From: Chamaecyparis obtusa
Taxonomy: Eukaryota; Streptophyta; Pinopsida; Cupressales; Cupressaceae
Direction of reading: 5' to 3'
DNA length: 64,000 nt
Assembly (NCBI GenBank): GCA_027943335.1
Contig: BSBK01002077.1
Span: 328,501-392,500 of the forward strand
Positions 58,901 through 63,887 of this stretch are shown in pieces. The notes under the pieces were generated by a model that saw only the letters and a program-made list of their open reading frames with translations, made no database searches and was not told where the DNA came from. Every line of letters starts with the position of its first letter. Position 1 is the stretch's first letter. Position numbers and translations under genes: made by a program.

Positions 58901-60276
58901 TATCAGAGCCTTGAATCACGGGTTCAAGTCTCCCTTCAGGGGATGCTGAAGGCTTAGTCAGTGCTAAGGGGGAGATTGTTGACTTGGTGGTCAGCACCTC
59001 CTTGGAGATTCGTAACATGGCTTAACCACCTCTTGTGGGCTGGGTTAAATATGGCATTTGTATCGGGCATTAACAGTTCAAGCTTTTGGTGCGATGGCAA
59101 ATGATTCCAATAGTATATACTAGTGAGGACTTTTTTTCCTTCATTTGTCCTTGGTATTTTTATGAGTTTTTTCTCACCACAGGTCTCCTCATGGATTAGC
59201 CGATTTCTAAGTGTACATGTCCACTATAAATGGCCAGTGGAAAAATTCTTCCTATTCCTTAGGAGCTTTTGGAGGGATACTGAGATTGAAACCACATTAT
59301 TCAACTTGTCATTGGATTTGGATGTGAGTCAACTTTTCATAATGTTTTATCTGAGGTCTTTCTAGTTAGTGGTTTTCAAGCTATGGTTGATTTACTGATG
59401 AGAGGTTAGAGTTTATTGGCAACTTGAGCAATTTGATGTTATTACACTAGTGCCATGTTATGCTATACTTCATTAATAAATGATATTAGTATCATATCAA
59501 GTAAAAATATTTTTTTATTATAACACTAAGGCTAAGAAAATAGGATTTTCCCCTCAAATTTTGAGCATTCCAATAAATAAACAGAGGCCAGCAAACATTG
59601 AAGAATTATTCTGCAGATCCAGAATGAGCGGCTACAACAAGCAAAGCTTATCTAAAAATTTAGGAATAAAACCTCTCAATCCAGAATCAAAGGATGAATC
59701 CTTTTGGTTTCTTGTGGGCAATCTCATCTGAGGATTGCACTGAACTAAGAACATTCTCTTTCCTATAGTCAAACTGATTTGCGGGGTAGATGGAGCAGCA
59801 TTTTACAGCAGCGTCAATTCTGATATGGGGAAGGATGTTCCACCAGGTTCTTGATTTCTAATCATTTCCACAGTGCTATTATTATTTTGTTGATGTATTC
59901 AAGAAAATATTGTTATAGTATTGATGTGTTCCAACAGATTTTATTAATAAAATACAGATCCAGTGCATCATTCTGATTTTATTTTTTAAATTTAGATAGA
60001 CAGCATCACAACACTCTTGTCAAAGCCCTCTAAACGGCACATGGCATTGAATTATACTGAGAGGATGATGTAAATAAAGTTTCAATAAATAATCCTTTTC
60101 AACAATAAGATAAAAAAATTAGAAGTGACTAGCATAAAACATACATTTAACTAACCTGATAATCTAGCATCCTTGAGAATTCTTTGAGAATACTACGACG
60201 ATCCTCTGCTCCTGCCTGGATTCGTTGTGCATACTGTCTCACCTTTTTCTTCATTAATTTGTAGTTGATGTAATAT
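14888..60276 (-). CDS. PHT5: SPX-MFS vacuolar phosphate transporter, gene body (8 of about 10 exons)
   Basis: Spliced gene read from high to low coordinates. The joined exons give about 604 codons: an N-terminal SPX domain (about residues 1-145, lacking its first ~18 residues) that in this family senses inositol pyrophosphates, then a major facilitator domain that moves inorganic phosphate across the tonoplast into the vacuole. Family members are about 700 aa, so roughly 18 N-terminal and 75-80 C-terminal residues are missing. Exons are 60276-60156, 54709-54398, 54112-54002, 53871-53417, 39486-39188, 36267-36077, 21378-21188 and 15021-14888. Introns are 5446, 285, 130, 13930, 2920, 14698 and 6166 bp, and the next is over 14.8 kb. 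Every junction is GT-AG, phases match, and no stop or frameshift was found, so the gene looks intact. The assignment rests on near-family-consensus motifs in every exon. Confidence 0.95.
15516..16643. mobile_element. LTR-like fragment, CCCATTGCAAATGGG family
   Basis: Begins TGTTGTGTTGTAAACACAC and then CCCATTGCAAATGGGGACC at about 15536, the same opening as the block at 21918. From 16020 to 16210 there are five degenerate repeats of 'gccctctagaccggaactattcctca'. A purine-rich tract (AAGGGAAGAGG, about 16618-16629) closes it before the next element. No coding sequence was recognised. Confidence 0.5.
16644..18130 (+). mobile_element. LTR-like element TGTAATATCC...GGTTCTTACA
   Basis: 1487 bp bounded by TGTAA and TTACA. 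The reverse complement of a longer relative lies at 41181-43048 and shares both ends and the block around TACTTACTATTTAAAGTAAG (about 16852). No 5-bp target duplication was found (TAGAC left, CAAAG right), so it may be one LTR of an element whose interior has changed. No protein recognised. Confidence 0.6.
18131..20710. other. Intron sequence, repeat-derived, no gene
   Basis: Moderately AT-rich. A small tandem duplication lies around 18575-18665 (CTGCAAGTATA...GAATTAA(C/T)AGGGG). Open frames up to 118 codons (19581-19225, minus) show no family motif. Nothing else is seen. Confidence 0.4.
20711..21237. repeat. Direct tandem duplication, 266 + 261 bp, copying an exon end
   Basis: Copy 1 is 20711-20976 and copy 2 is 20977-21237; both start ACTATCTTTGTT and end ACATTCACTGG. 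The right end of each copy is the 3' part of the transporter exon (real one 21188-21378), including the donor GTTTGT. The unit also holds about 210 bp of intron. The copies differ by scattered substitutions and small indels. There is no target-site or LTR signature, so this is an ordinary segmental tandem duplication. Confidence 0.93.
21188..21378 (-). CDS. PHT5: SPX-MFS exon: second half of MFS
   Basis: 191 bp, 63 codons plus two bases. It encodes [20 protein letters not shown] and two membrane helices, including [20 protein letters not shown], and ends [10 protein letters not shown] with the Arg codon split (AG/GTTTGT). The acceptor is TGCAG. The last 50 bp of this exon, with its donor and part of the intron, are present a second time just downstream in transcription, at 20927-20976. 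Confidence 0.96.
21379..21917. other. Intron, nothing recognised
   Basis: AT-rich sequence upstream of the exon at 21188-21378, with no motif or repeat of note. Confidence 0.4.
22363..22418. repeat. Hairpin, copy A of a covarying pair
   Basis: Arms TTACATAAATATAAC and GTTATATTTATGTAA are exact reverse complements. The counterpart at 48029-48100 has different arm sequences that are again exact complements. Confidence 0.9.
22470..23885. repeat. Array of about eight GGCGGAATTCCGCC / AGGATnnnATCCT hairpin units
   Basis: Diverged units at about 22476, 22690, 22868, 23115, 23300, 23490, 23625 and 23815 share 'gattcct..GGATGGCGGAATTCCGCCATCC..aggataaaatcctc'. The best one is a perfect 26-bp palindrome at 23638-23663 with core GGCGGAATTCCGCC. 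Spacing varies from about 140 to 250 bp. Placement in U3 upstream of a TATA box suggests protein-binding or structural elements, which is inference. Confidence 0.85.
24064..24080 (+). promoter_or_regulatory. Possible LTR core promoter
   Basis: CCCTATAAAGCGAGG fits a plant TATA box (TATAAA). It lies downstream of the hairpin array and upstream of a leader-like stretch. Transcription cannot be judged from sequence alone. Confidence 0.35.
24701..26899. other. Retroelement-derived sequence, unassigned
   Basis: The part 25240-26200 reads like the leader and gag start of a retroelement: TTGGTATCCACCGTGGAAAACC at about 25531, resembling a PBS, is followed by short basic frames such as 25709-25897 with [19 protein letters not shown]. 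No conserved gag, protease or RT motif is seen. Confidence 0.35.
26906..27022. repeat. Tandem array of a 15-bp unit, GCTTTTTCGGATCTG
   Basis: About eight imperfect 15-bp units. Read on the minus strand they give a 10-residue repeat ([10 protein letters not shown]) at the start of the frame 26990-26730, which is probably not a real protein. Confidence 0.85.
27440..27575. repeat. Short array of a TGTAGGCTC / TGTAGGCCC motif
   Basis: Seven copies of G(A/C)(A/G)TGTAGGC(T/C)C at spacings of about 15-25 bp, for example at 27528 and 27550. Probably repeat-derived. Confidence 0.7.
27576..28139. other. Sequence 5' of the hAT transposase, nothing recognised
   Basis: Contains repeated CAT/ATG-rich text (27720-27780), but no motif that I can tie to the transposase start. 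A BED-finger N-terminus was not found. Confidence 0.4.
28140..29810 (+). pseudogene. hAT transposase pseudogene, nearly full length
   Basis: In order: [16 protein letters not shown] and [20 protein letters not shown] (about 28156-28337, DUF659), a likely intron from the GTAATTG at about 28342, [20 protein letters not shown] (about 28440-28500), then an open frame 28505-28963 with [17 protein letters not shown] and [20 protein letters not shown] (RNase H-like core of hAT transposases). Further on come [18 protein letters not shown] (about 29130) and the C-terminal dimerisation motif region, [13 protein letters not shown] then SGCERN (about 29562-29660). Stops and shifts occur outside the long frame. 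It lies in the 14.7-kb intron, antisense to the transporter. Terminal repeats were not located. Confidence 0.85.
29811..31759. other. Repeat-derived sequence, unassigned
   Basis: No recognised domain. Minus-strand frames such as 31004-30786 are short and basic. CATTGGTACCC on the minus strand near 31758 could be a diverged PBS, which would make this the 5' interior of a minus-strand element, but nothing confirms it. Confidence 0.3.
31885..32190. repeat. Interrupted array of ACACTTATCACTCC, eight copies
   Basis: Copies of CTACACTTATCACTCC occur at intervals of about 36-46 bp and alternate with two types of spacer (CTTCCTCCTATGATGATG and CCTTAAGATGG). Confidence 0.9.
32191..34099. other. AT-rich repeat-derived sequence, no gene
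   Basis: From about 33235 to 33960 it is dominated by 'cgaaaatt'/'aattcgaa' text. Open frames on the minus strand (33654-33319 and 33940-33662) are Phe/Ile-rich by composition and show no family motif. Confidence 0.4.
34100..35127 (+). mobile_element. hAT-like 3' end with duplicated terminus
   Basis: Degraded plus-strand frames around 34170-34390 give acidic text ([16 protein letters not shown]) like the C-terminus of plant hAT transposases. The segment 34756-34935 is repeated at 34936-35127, each copy ending GGTCTTGTAACA(G/C)TG followed by (TA)n. The segment CTTGGGTTTTTCAATTT...GCCGAGTC is related to the right end of the hAT element at 57222-57983. No left end was found. Confidence 0.5.
34251..34289. 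repeat. Interstitial telomere-type repeat (TTTAGGG)
   Basis: Five consecutive units, two of GGGTTTTA followed by three of GGGTTTA, i.e. the plant telomere repeat TTTAGGG with two degenerate copies. Confidence 0.9.
35128..36076. other. Intron next to the 36077 exon, nothing recognised
   Basis: AT-rich intron sequence without repeats or motifs of note. Confidence 0.4.
36077..36267 (-). CDS. PHT5: SPX-MFS exon: central cytosolic loop
   Basis: 191 bp. Two bases finish the split Gly codon and 63 codons follow. It encodes an acidic, Ser-rich loop with the family tag [11 protein letters not shown], then [20 protein letters not shown] and the start of the next helix, [11 protein letters not shown]. 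Such a loop is a plausible site for phosphorylation, but that is inference. The acceptor is TGCACAG and the donor AAG/GTTAGA. An open frame runs on past the donor in genomic DNA, but family comparison places the exon end here. Confidence 0.95.
36268..39187. other. 2.9-kb intron of the transporter, no element recognised
   Basis: No LTR, TIR or transposase motif. Open frames are at most 76 codons and lack family motifs. Confidence 0.45.
39188..39486 (-). CDS. PHT5: SPX-MFS exon: middle transmembrane segments
   Basis: 299 bp. The first base completes the Gly codon split in the preceding exon, then [18 protein letters not shown], a PHT5 hallmark. It continues [16 protein letters not shown] and [19 protein letters not shown] (a membrane helix), and ends in a hydrophilic segment [19 protein letters not shown], the start of the central cytosolic loop. 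The acceptor is TGCAG; the donor is G/GTATGT, leaving a phase-1 split codon. Confidence 0.96.
39487..41080. other. Intron with a (TA)n(GA)n microsatellite
   Basis: The microsatellite is at about 40872-40931. At 40800-40865 'GGATGGGGACGGTAGGGGACACATTTCCGGGATG' type text resembles 51985-52190 and may mark ends of related hAT-like elements. The rest shows nothing. Confidence 0.5.
41181..43048 (-). mobile_element. LTR-like element TGTAAT...TTACA, minus orientation
   Basis: 1868 bp. The minus strand starts TGTAATGTCCCC at 43048 and ends TTCTTACA at 41181, matching both ends of the 16644-18130 element in reverse orientation. It holds four TATA-containing palindromes (42529-42898). No 5-bp target duplication was found. 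It lies between two arms of an inverted repeat. Confidence 0.65.
42529..42898. repeat. Four palindromes centred on a TATA box
   Basis: At 42645-42666 and 42754-42775 the same perfect palindrome occurs, core CTTACTATAAATAGTAAG. At 42875-42898 it is GACACTTACTATAAATAGTG plus four bases, again self-complementary, and at about 42529-42550 a variant with GATTTACTATAATAAGTAAA. Spacing is about 110-120 bp. TATAAATA is the consensus plant TATA box. Confidence 0.9.
43103..44136. mobile_element. Solo LTR with target duplication GAAAT
   Basis: 1034 bp, TGTTAAAC...ATTCTAACA, flanked by GAAAT at 43098-43102 and 44137-44141. No interior or second LTR, so it is the product of LTR-LTR recombination. Its end region is related to the LTR at 585-1868. 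Inside are four copies of GGCTCACT(A/G)(T/C)CGG-like text (about 43345-43445). Confidence 0.88.
44137..44393. other. Spacer between the solo LTR and the copia element
   Basis: Contains the rest of the inverted-repeat right arm; otherwise unassigned. Confidence 0.4.
44394..44592 (+). repeat. 5' LTR of the copia element
   Basis: 199 bp with TATTA/TAATA inverted ends. It differs from the 3' LTR at about ten positions, so the insertion is not recent. The PBS-like TGTTATCACAGC starts at 44593. Confidence 0.93.
45523..47197 (+). pseudogene. Copia gag-protease-integrase N-terminal part
   Basis: ATG at 45523 ([20 protein letters not shown]) opens a UBN2-type gag running to a TAG at about 45891, then EHLTKIKDI and [19 protein letters not shown]. 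The zinc knuckle [14 protein letters not shown] (about 46256) has Tyr in place of the last Cys. The protease motif is IDSGASRHT (about 46443), the GAG-preintegrase domain is [10 protein letters not shown]...[10 protein letters not shown] (46831-46960), and the integrase core starts [11 protein letters not shown] and [14 protein letters not shown]. Several stops are TAG codons at sites where the family has Gln. The frame stops at the hAT insertion. Confidence 0.93.
47206..48364. mobile_element. Non-autonomous hAT element inserted in copia integrase
   Basis: 1159 bp. It starts CAAAGTAACGAGAAT and ends ATTCTCGTTACTATG (14 of 15 terminal positions pair), flanked by an exact 8-bp target duplication GTTCTATT (47198-47205 and 48365-48372), the hAT hallmark. 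Both subterminal regions (47212-47310 and 48180-48355) are dense in GAATCGGC/GCGATT motifs, likely transposase-binding sites. The middle (47670-48103) is closely related to the LTR-like block 21990-22424. No transposase. It separates the integrase halves. Confidence 0.93.
48029..48100. repeat. Hairpin, copy B of a covarying pair
   Basis: Arms TTATACAAATATAAC and GTTATATTTGTATAA are exact reverse complements, and pairing extends further inside (TTAAGTATAAG). The counterpart is at 22363-22418. Confidence 0.9.
48373..50630 (+). pseudogene. Copia integrase C-part, reverse transcriptase and RNase H
   Basis: After the hAT insertion: [16 protein letters not shown] and [11 protein letters not shown] (integrase), [16 protein letters not shown], a frameshift at about 48760, then [16 protein letters not shown]. 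The RT appears from about 49380 ([24 protein letters not shown]), and the long frame 49525-50532 gives [28 protein letters not shown] (YVDD active site), [12 protein letters not shown] and, in RNase [13 protein letters not shown] and [10 protein letters not shown], ending [13 protein letters not shown] stops occur before KHWAEA, before PQTF, in AEY-SLLK, in NNT-VLSD, before MDVKS, before REVCMM and after HYIW. Inactive. Confidence 0.94.
50680..50878 (+). repeat. 3' LTR of the copia element
   Basis: 199 bp, TATTAGAATAC...CAATAATA, followed by the target duplication AAGAT (50879-50883). Confidence 0.93.
50884..53416. other. Intron with a possible hAT-like fragment
   Basis: The part 51985-52195 is rich in GGGGA/TCCCC and AACATTTCC/GGATGTTTC text, resembling 40800-40860, and is probably a subterminal region of a DNA transposon, but no TIR pair with a target duplication was found. 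The rest is AT-rich intron. Confidence 0.4.
53417..53871 (-). CDS. PHT5: SPX-MFS exon: first transmembrane segments
   Basis: 455 bp. It begins [20 protein letters not shown] and passes a cytosolic stretch ([10 protein letters not shown]) before the first membrane helices of the MFS domain. Diagnostic stretches are [39 protein letters not shown] and [18 protein letters not shown]; the last resembles the MFS loop 2-3 motif. It ends IGRILCG with the Gly codon split after two bases (GG/GTAAGT). The following intron is 13.9 kb and contains the copia element at 44394-50878. Confidence 0.97.
54002..54112 (-). CDS. PHT5: SPX-MFS exon: SPX-MFS linker
   Basis: 111 bp, 37 codons, phase 0 at both ends. 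It reads [16 protein letters not shown] and then [10 protein letters not shown], both typical of PHT5 proteins where the SPX domain joins the transporter. The acceptor is AACAG and the donor CAG/GTTAGT. Introns of 285 and 130 bp on either side are the only short ones in the gene. Confidence 0.95.
54398..54709 (-). CDS. PHT5: SPX-MFS exon: core of SPX domain
   Basis: 312 bp, 104 codons, phase 0 at both ends. It starts [13 protein letters not shown] and carries [14 protein letters not shown] followed by the invariant KILKKFDKR. The lysines of that helix form the phosphate-binding cluster of SPX domains together with the Tyr/Lys pair of the previous exon. It ends [13 protein letters not shown]. 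The acceptor is TTTCAG and the donor GTG/GTAAAT. No substitutions are seen at the sensor lysines, so nutrient sensing should be retained. Confidence 0.96.
54710..56147. other. Intron, little recognisable
   Basis: One plus-strand frame, 55482-55664, reads like protein ([18 protein letters not shown]) and could be a further exon of the pseudogene that follows, but nothing confirms this. The rest is AT-rich. Confidence 0.35.
57222..57983. mobile_element. Non-autonomous hAT element with internal hairpin
   Basis: 762 bp. It starts CAGTGTTCCATAACT and ends AGTCATGGAACTATG (12 of 15 terminal positions pair). The flanks are ATTAATAC (57214-57221) and TTTAATAC (57984-57991), an 8-bp target duplication with one change. 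The left subterminal part is dense in GAGTCATG/CATGACTC motifs and the right in GCCGAGTC. No transposase. Its right end is related to 34756-34883. Confidence 0.82.
57690..57778. repeat. 89-bp inverted repeat, strong hairpin
   Basis: GTACATGCAAGGAA... and its reverse complement ...TTCCTTGCATGTAC, arms of about 40 bp with (TA)n in the middle of each arm and centre TAATAGTTAGTAACTATTA. Confidence 0.9.
58760..59112 (+). mobile_element. TRIM (terminal-repeat retrotransposon in miniature), 353 bp
   Basis: The LTRs 58760-58895 and 58977-59112 are both 136 bp and about 94% alike (GTTGACTTGGTGGTCAGCAC ... GGCAAATGATTCCAA). The PBS TGGTATCAGAGCC is at 58898-58910 and a purine tract (CTAAGGGGGAGA) at about 58964-58975. 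The exact 5-bp target duplication GTATA is at 58755-58759 and 59113-59117. The interior is only 81 bp with no coding capacity. The 5' LTR has lost its first T (AGTTGAC), and the 3' LTR ends CCAATA instead of CCAACA. Confidence 0.95.
59113..60155. other. Intron flank of the SPX exon
   Basis: Besides the last pseudogene pieces (59567-59850), nothing is recognised. Confidence 0.4.
60156..60276 (-). CDS. PHT5: SPX-MFS exon: SPX helices 1-2
   Basis: First visible exon, 121 bp. The first base completes a split codon and 40 full codons follow. It contains [15 protein letters not shown], the family signature; in SPX structures the Tyr and Lys of this helix are part of the basic surface that binds inositol pyrophosphate. 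It ends EFSRMLDYQ and is phase 0 to the next exon. The acceptor is ACAG before 60276 and the donor is CAG/GTTAG at 60156/60155. The initiating exon, usually about 18 residues, was looked for up to 64000 and not found. Confidence 0.95.
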
Positions 60277-62019
60277 CTGTTACAAAGGCCATTTATTTTG
60301 ACATTGTATTCAATTCACCATCAAAATTTATAGTTTCAAGAAAAACTACAATGTGTTGTGACTCATGAGTAGCATGTAGAAAATATTGTAGTACTTAAAA
60401 TGTTTTTTAGTCTTACATATTATCTAATTGCAATGAAAGAAAAAACTTAATATTCTCAAAGAAATGGTGCATTTAAAATCACTAAGCGACATTGTTTCTA
60501 ATTCATTTGACAACAAAAATAAATATCTGAAAAGCAATAAATGCAAATTACAATTAAACAAGTCTATTCAGGATAATTCGACATTACTATCCACCACGCA
60601 AACATTGAAAAGTCAATGAACTAATGAAAATTAATGTTAAACTGCAGAGTTCTGATACATTTCTTCTCCCTTGCCTAGATAAATGATTCCTTGTATGAGA
60701 CACCATAAACAAATACAGAGCTCTCAAACATGGCATGAGAATCTTAGCCAAATGAATCCATATACAAGCCCATATTTAGCCCATATCTAATATGCGTGGA
60801 TATGGTACCAGACCATCTATGCAATCTGACTTCAGGGTTATGAACACATTCAAAATTGTAAAATATAACTAAAAGATAAATATAAATTGTAAACACACAT
60901 ACAATTAAGAAACAATTATTAAATAAAAAAATAAAACTATAATATAAAAAATATAGAAACCAAAATATATATGATTATTATTAGTATCATGTTCTATACC
61001 TTAAGGTCTACAATAATTGAATATACGAGTATTTTTATAATTATCAATCCATCTCTATTTGTATCTATATTAGTTATATAATTATCAATCCATCTTTATT
61101 TGTATCAAGAGATCTTGAAACTTTTCCATACTTTACCATACTTTATAATGTCACCTTTATGAAATAGGATTTAATAACAAAGAATTATAATCAAATTAAA
61201 ATATAAAAGAATTAAAATAAAATATAACATGATTAAAATTTAATTAAATTCAATGAATGGTCAAAAGGTTTGAAATGAAGAGTTGTGACTCCCTAAAAAA
61301 TGAGATATAAAAGGAAGAAAAGTTAATTTGAAAGAGGATATAGAGGATGGAAGAAAAAACAGAGCATGTGGATGAAGAAAGGATTTAAAGAAGATAGGAA
61401 TGGAAAAAATAAATAAGGAAGTGACTCTTTACAAGGGCAGAAATTATGAAGGATTGTACACTCTCGAAGGGTCGGAATTGTGAAAGGTTGTGACTCTTAC
61501 AAAGGGCAGAAATTATGATCGGTTGTACTCTTTCAAGGGGTGGTAATTGTGAAAGTTTGTGACTCTTGCAAAGGACAGACATGATGAAGTGGTGCTACTT
61601 CTCCCTCACATTGGAAGATACAAAGGGGAGAAAGATCTTGGTTCTACAGATTTTAATCTTTACTTCTATTTTATAATGTTATTGCCCAAATTGATTGCAA
61701 AATATAAACTCACAACATAAGATTGCAATAGGATTAGACAACAAGCAATCATTTCATAGTTTCAGAATATCAACAGCATAGTGCTTGTCAAAAATGCAGT
61801 TCCAAAAGTCTATTCAAACATCTTAATCTGGTCATACAAATAAATTATCTCAGACCATAGAAAACTTATAGGCTCCAATCATGCAAACACAATAGTTTTT
61901 GTTCAGGATCTCATACTGACCTGCTTCATGTGATCTAGAGGTATGCACATTGGAAATGGCATATCTCAAGGACTGCTATGGACTATGGTGCAACAGAAGG
62001 TCTTGTTGTTTTCCTAGGC
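60277..62019. repeat. AT-rich intron with a short tandem array
   Basis: The part 61420-61590 holds about four units of roughly 37 bp (GTGACTCTTACAAAGGGCAGAAATTATGA...). The interval 60840-61260 is extremely AT-rich. No transporter exon was found; an open stretch with a donor-like CAG/GTCAGT at 61919 does not match the SPX N-terminus. Confidence 0.6.
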
Positions 62020-62063
62020 AGCAATGTTGTCAGGAAATTAGTTTTGTTAATAATTGTTAGTAT

Positions 62064-63499
62064 TTGTCGAAGGGTTCGGTAGCTGGCGCCTTTGCCGATA
62101 TGAATCTGGGAGTGACAAAGTGTTACATGGCGAAGGGAATACAATGGGCCAACCAGTGGCCAAGGGTACGAGAAGCAGCCATGAAAACGAAAAAAAGGTT
62201 TCAAGAATTGTTTGAAGGTGAAAGAGAAGTGACGGTGGCAGCCTTACCCGTACCTGCATTTCGAGAGTTGCAGACCCTTGCGACCTTGATACCTCCACGT
62301 ATGAGCACCATGGTTGCGGAGCAATGAGTAGTTGTTGAGACCATTTCCACAATAGCAATGGCAGTGATGAAGCCAGAGGTGGTAGAGAGGATTGAGACTG
62401 TGCAGCAAGAGGTGGTAGCCATAGAGAAGCTGGCAAGAGAGGTGTCGAGGGATGGTGTTGTTGGGATGTTGGAGATGTACCAAGTTGGAGGCCACCATGG
62501 ACGCTTGGCTCACCTGTTTCCATCTCACACCCATGGCACCAGTTGGGACCGCACTCATTTCACCACAATGGCAAGTACCATCTTAGGAGATTGTGGATTT
62601 GGAGGGAGAGAATTCACCTATTAGGGAATTGAAGATTGATCCTCTATAGGACAACAATGTACAAGAGGAATCAGGAGGCAAGATTCATGCACCCCTTCGA
62701 TCCATACCTAAGACTTAGGGTGAGTCTAGTAACCTAGATCGATACTTGGCAGAAATGGCGGTAGGTGCACGACAGTACTTGGCCAACATGGAGACAAGCG
62801 CACGAAGGGTAGTGGCCTCTGCTAGATTACATGCCCACGAGGTGGTAGACCAGGATGTTGAGCAGTTGTTGGCCTTTTCTACAAGAGGCTGCATTTAGGA
62901 GTTCGCATGGTGCTTTGAGTCCTAGGGATGGTCTGTGATAGAGACCCTGGCGATGTTGGAGTATTGGGGCCTTCCGGAGCCTGTGGAGAGAGTCGGCTTC
63001 ATTCTTTGTTGAGGAAGGTTGAGTAGGCATTGCATGAGGGATACTACGATCTTAGGCAGACCCAACACATAGCATCAAGGCATGAGGCCACACGGGTGGC
63101 AATAGTGACAGCTTGAGAGGAGTTGGCTACTAGACTCCAGTTGGTAGAGGAGGAGTTGTCCCGGCATAGGGGTCAATTGTTAGCATTGGAGGCTCAATTG
63201 GCTCAGGAGAGAGCCAAGAGGGCCATAGCGGTGGAGCAGTTGGAGCATGAGAGGGTTGAACGGGTGATGCCAGAGACTCATCTTGTTTTAGCCATGGAGG
63301 AGAGAGACAAGAAAGATAAGGAGATCTTGGAGGCAGCCTTCATGGTGAAGTCAGCTCGGGAACGGTAGATGTTAGCAGAGAGAGACTTAAGGCTATGAAC
63401 AGAGCGCGTGTACGAGTTGAGAGCACAGTTGCCATCATCTACACCACCACCAACACCTTCCTTCTCAGGGATGTTCTCTCAGCCCCCACCTCAATCTTA
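62064..63499 (+). pseudogene. Gag-like coiled-coil protein of the 62-kb element
   Basis: Successive plus-strand frames belong to one decayed reading frame: 62064-62327 (WPRVREAAMKTKKRFQELF), 62358-62624 (VVERIETVQQEVVAIEKLAR), a stretch with stops (LEYWGLPEPVERVGFI at about 62950), and 63123-63368, a heptad-rich coiled coil (LQLVEEELSRHRGQLLALEA then LAQERAKRAIAVEQLEHE). It ends after a Pro/Ser-rich tail (STPPPTPSFSGMFSQPPPQS) at 63499, 78 bp before the 3' LTR. At least eight stops, mostly TAG. No zinc knuckle, protease or RT is seen. The structural-protein role is inferred from position. Confidence 0.6.
62084..62097 (+). other. Primer binding site, TGGCGCC type
   Basis: TGGCGCCTTTGCCG matches the PBS common in plant Tat/Athila-type gypsy elements, at one or two differences. 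Confidence 0.7.
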
Positions 63500-63576
63500 A
63501 TTTATTTTGTATAGTTGTAATTCGTCCCCATTTTGTTGTGCGTCGTCAGGAGATGACTTTGTTTTTGGGGGGAAGA

Positions 63577-63882
63577 TGTTGTCAGGCAATTAGTGTTGTT
63601 AATAATTGTTAGTATTTGTCAAAGGGTTAGGTAGTTGTGCGATGGTTGTCGAAGATTAGCACCCGCACTCGCTCGATACCTCTATATATGTTGATGTAAT
63701 TGTCTCTAAGTTATGTGATGGTTGTCGTCATGAAATAGAAGCATTGTCGATGTCATATGAAACACATTGTAAGCACTTTTGAGATTAATGGAAACATATC
63801 TACGAGTTCTCTTATGTTGTGTCTTTCTGTTACATCTGCTTTACATTTTTGTATGCATTGAAGTTACCCTGCGAAGAAAACA
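63577..63882 (+). repeat. 3' LTR of the 62-kb element
   Basis: 306 bp, TGTTGTCAGG...AAACA, with TATATA at about 63683, followed by AGCAA. Confidence 0.88.
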
Positions 63883-63887
63883 AGCAA

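Larger units (their letters stand above)
56148..59850 (+). pseudogene. Unidentified multi-exon pseudogene nested in an intron
   Basis: Protein-like plus-strand pieces lie antisense in the 5.4-kb transporter intron: 56148-56657 (frame with [15 protein letters not shown], one TAG after KHETF, then [15 protein letters not shown], ending at a GAAG/GTAATC donor); 56897-57169 (after [45 protein letters not shown], closing ATA TAG/GTTAGAG, a donor whose Gln codon has become a stop); about 58010-58190 ([19 protein letters not shown], stops); and 59567-59730 ([38 protein letters not shown]). Each is hydrophilic and of non-repetitive composition, with exon-like edges. I do not recognise the family. The 57222-57983 hAT element and the 58760-59112 TRIM lie within it. 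Confidence 0.55.
62025..63882 (+). mobile_element. Gag-only gypsy-like LTR element with truncated 5' LTR
   Basis: The 3' LTR 63577-63882 is 306 bp (TGTTGTCAGG...GAAAACA) and is preceded by the tract TTTGGGGGGAAGA. The 5' end 62025-62083 matches only the first ~58 bp of it and then runs directly into TGGCGCCTTTGCCG, a gypsy-type PBS. The target duplication AGCAA is exact (62020-62024 and 63883-63887). It contains one broken gag-like reading frame and no pol, so it is non-autonomous. Confidence 0.88.

Noticed and set aside
58898..58940. tRNA/SINE-like GGGTTCAAGTCTCC near 58920
   Set aside because: It lies between PBS and purine tract of the TRIM, whose LTRs and target duplication explain the whole segment.
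61919..61990. Possible first exon of the transporter (open stretch ending CAG/GTCAGT on the minus strand)
   Set aside because: The encoded residues do not resemble the SPX N-terminus, and the phase does not fit the next exon, which begins with the third base of a codon.
62047..62523. A 158-codon minus-strand ORF
   Set aside because: It is the shadow of the plus-strand gag-like frame of the LTR element; Ser/Pro/Leu-rich by composition.
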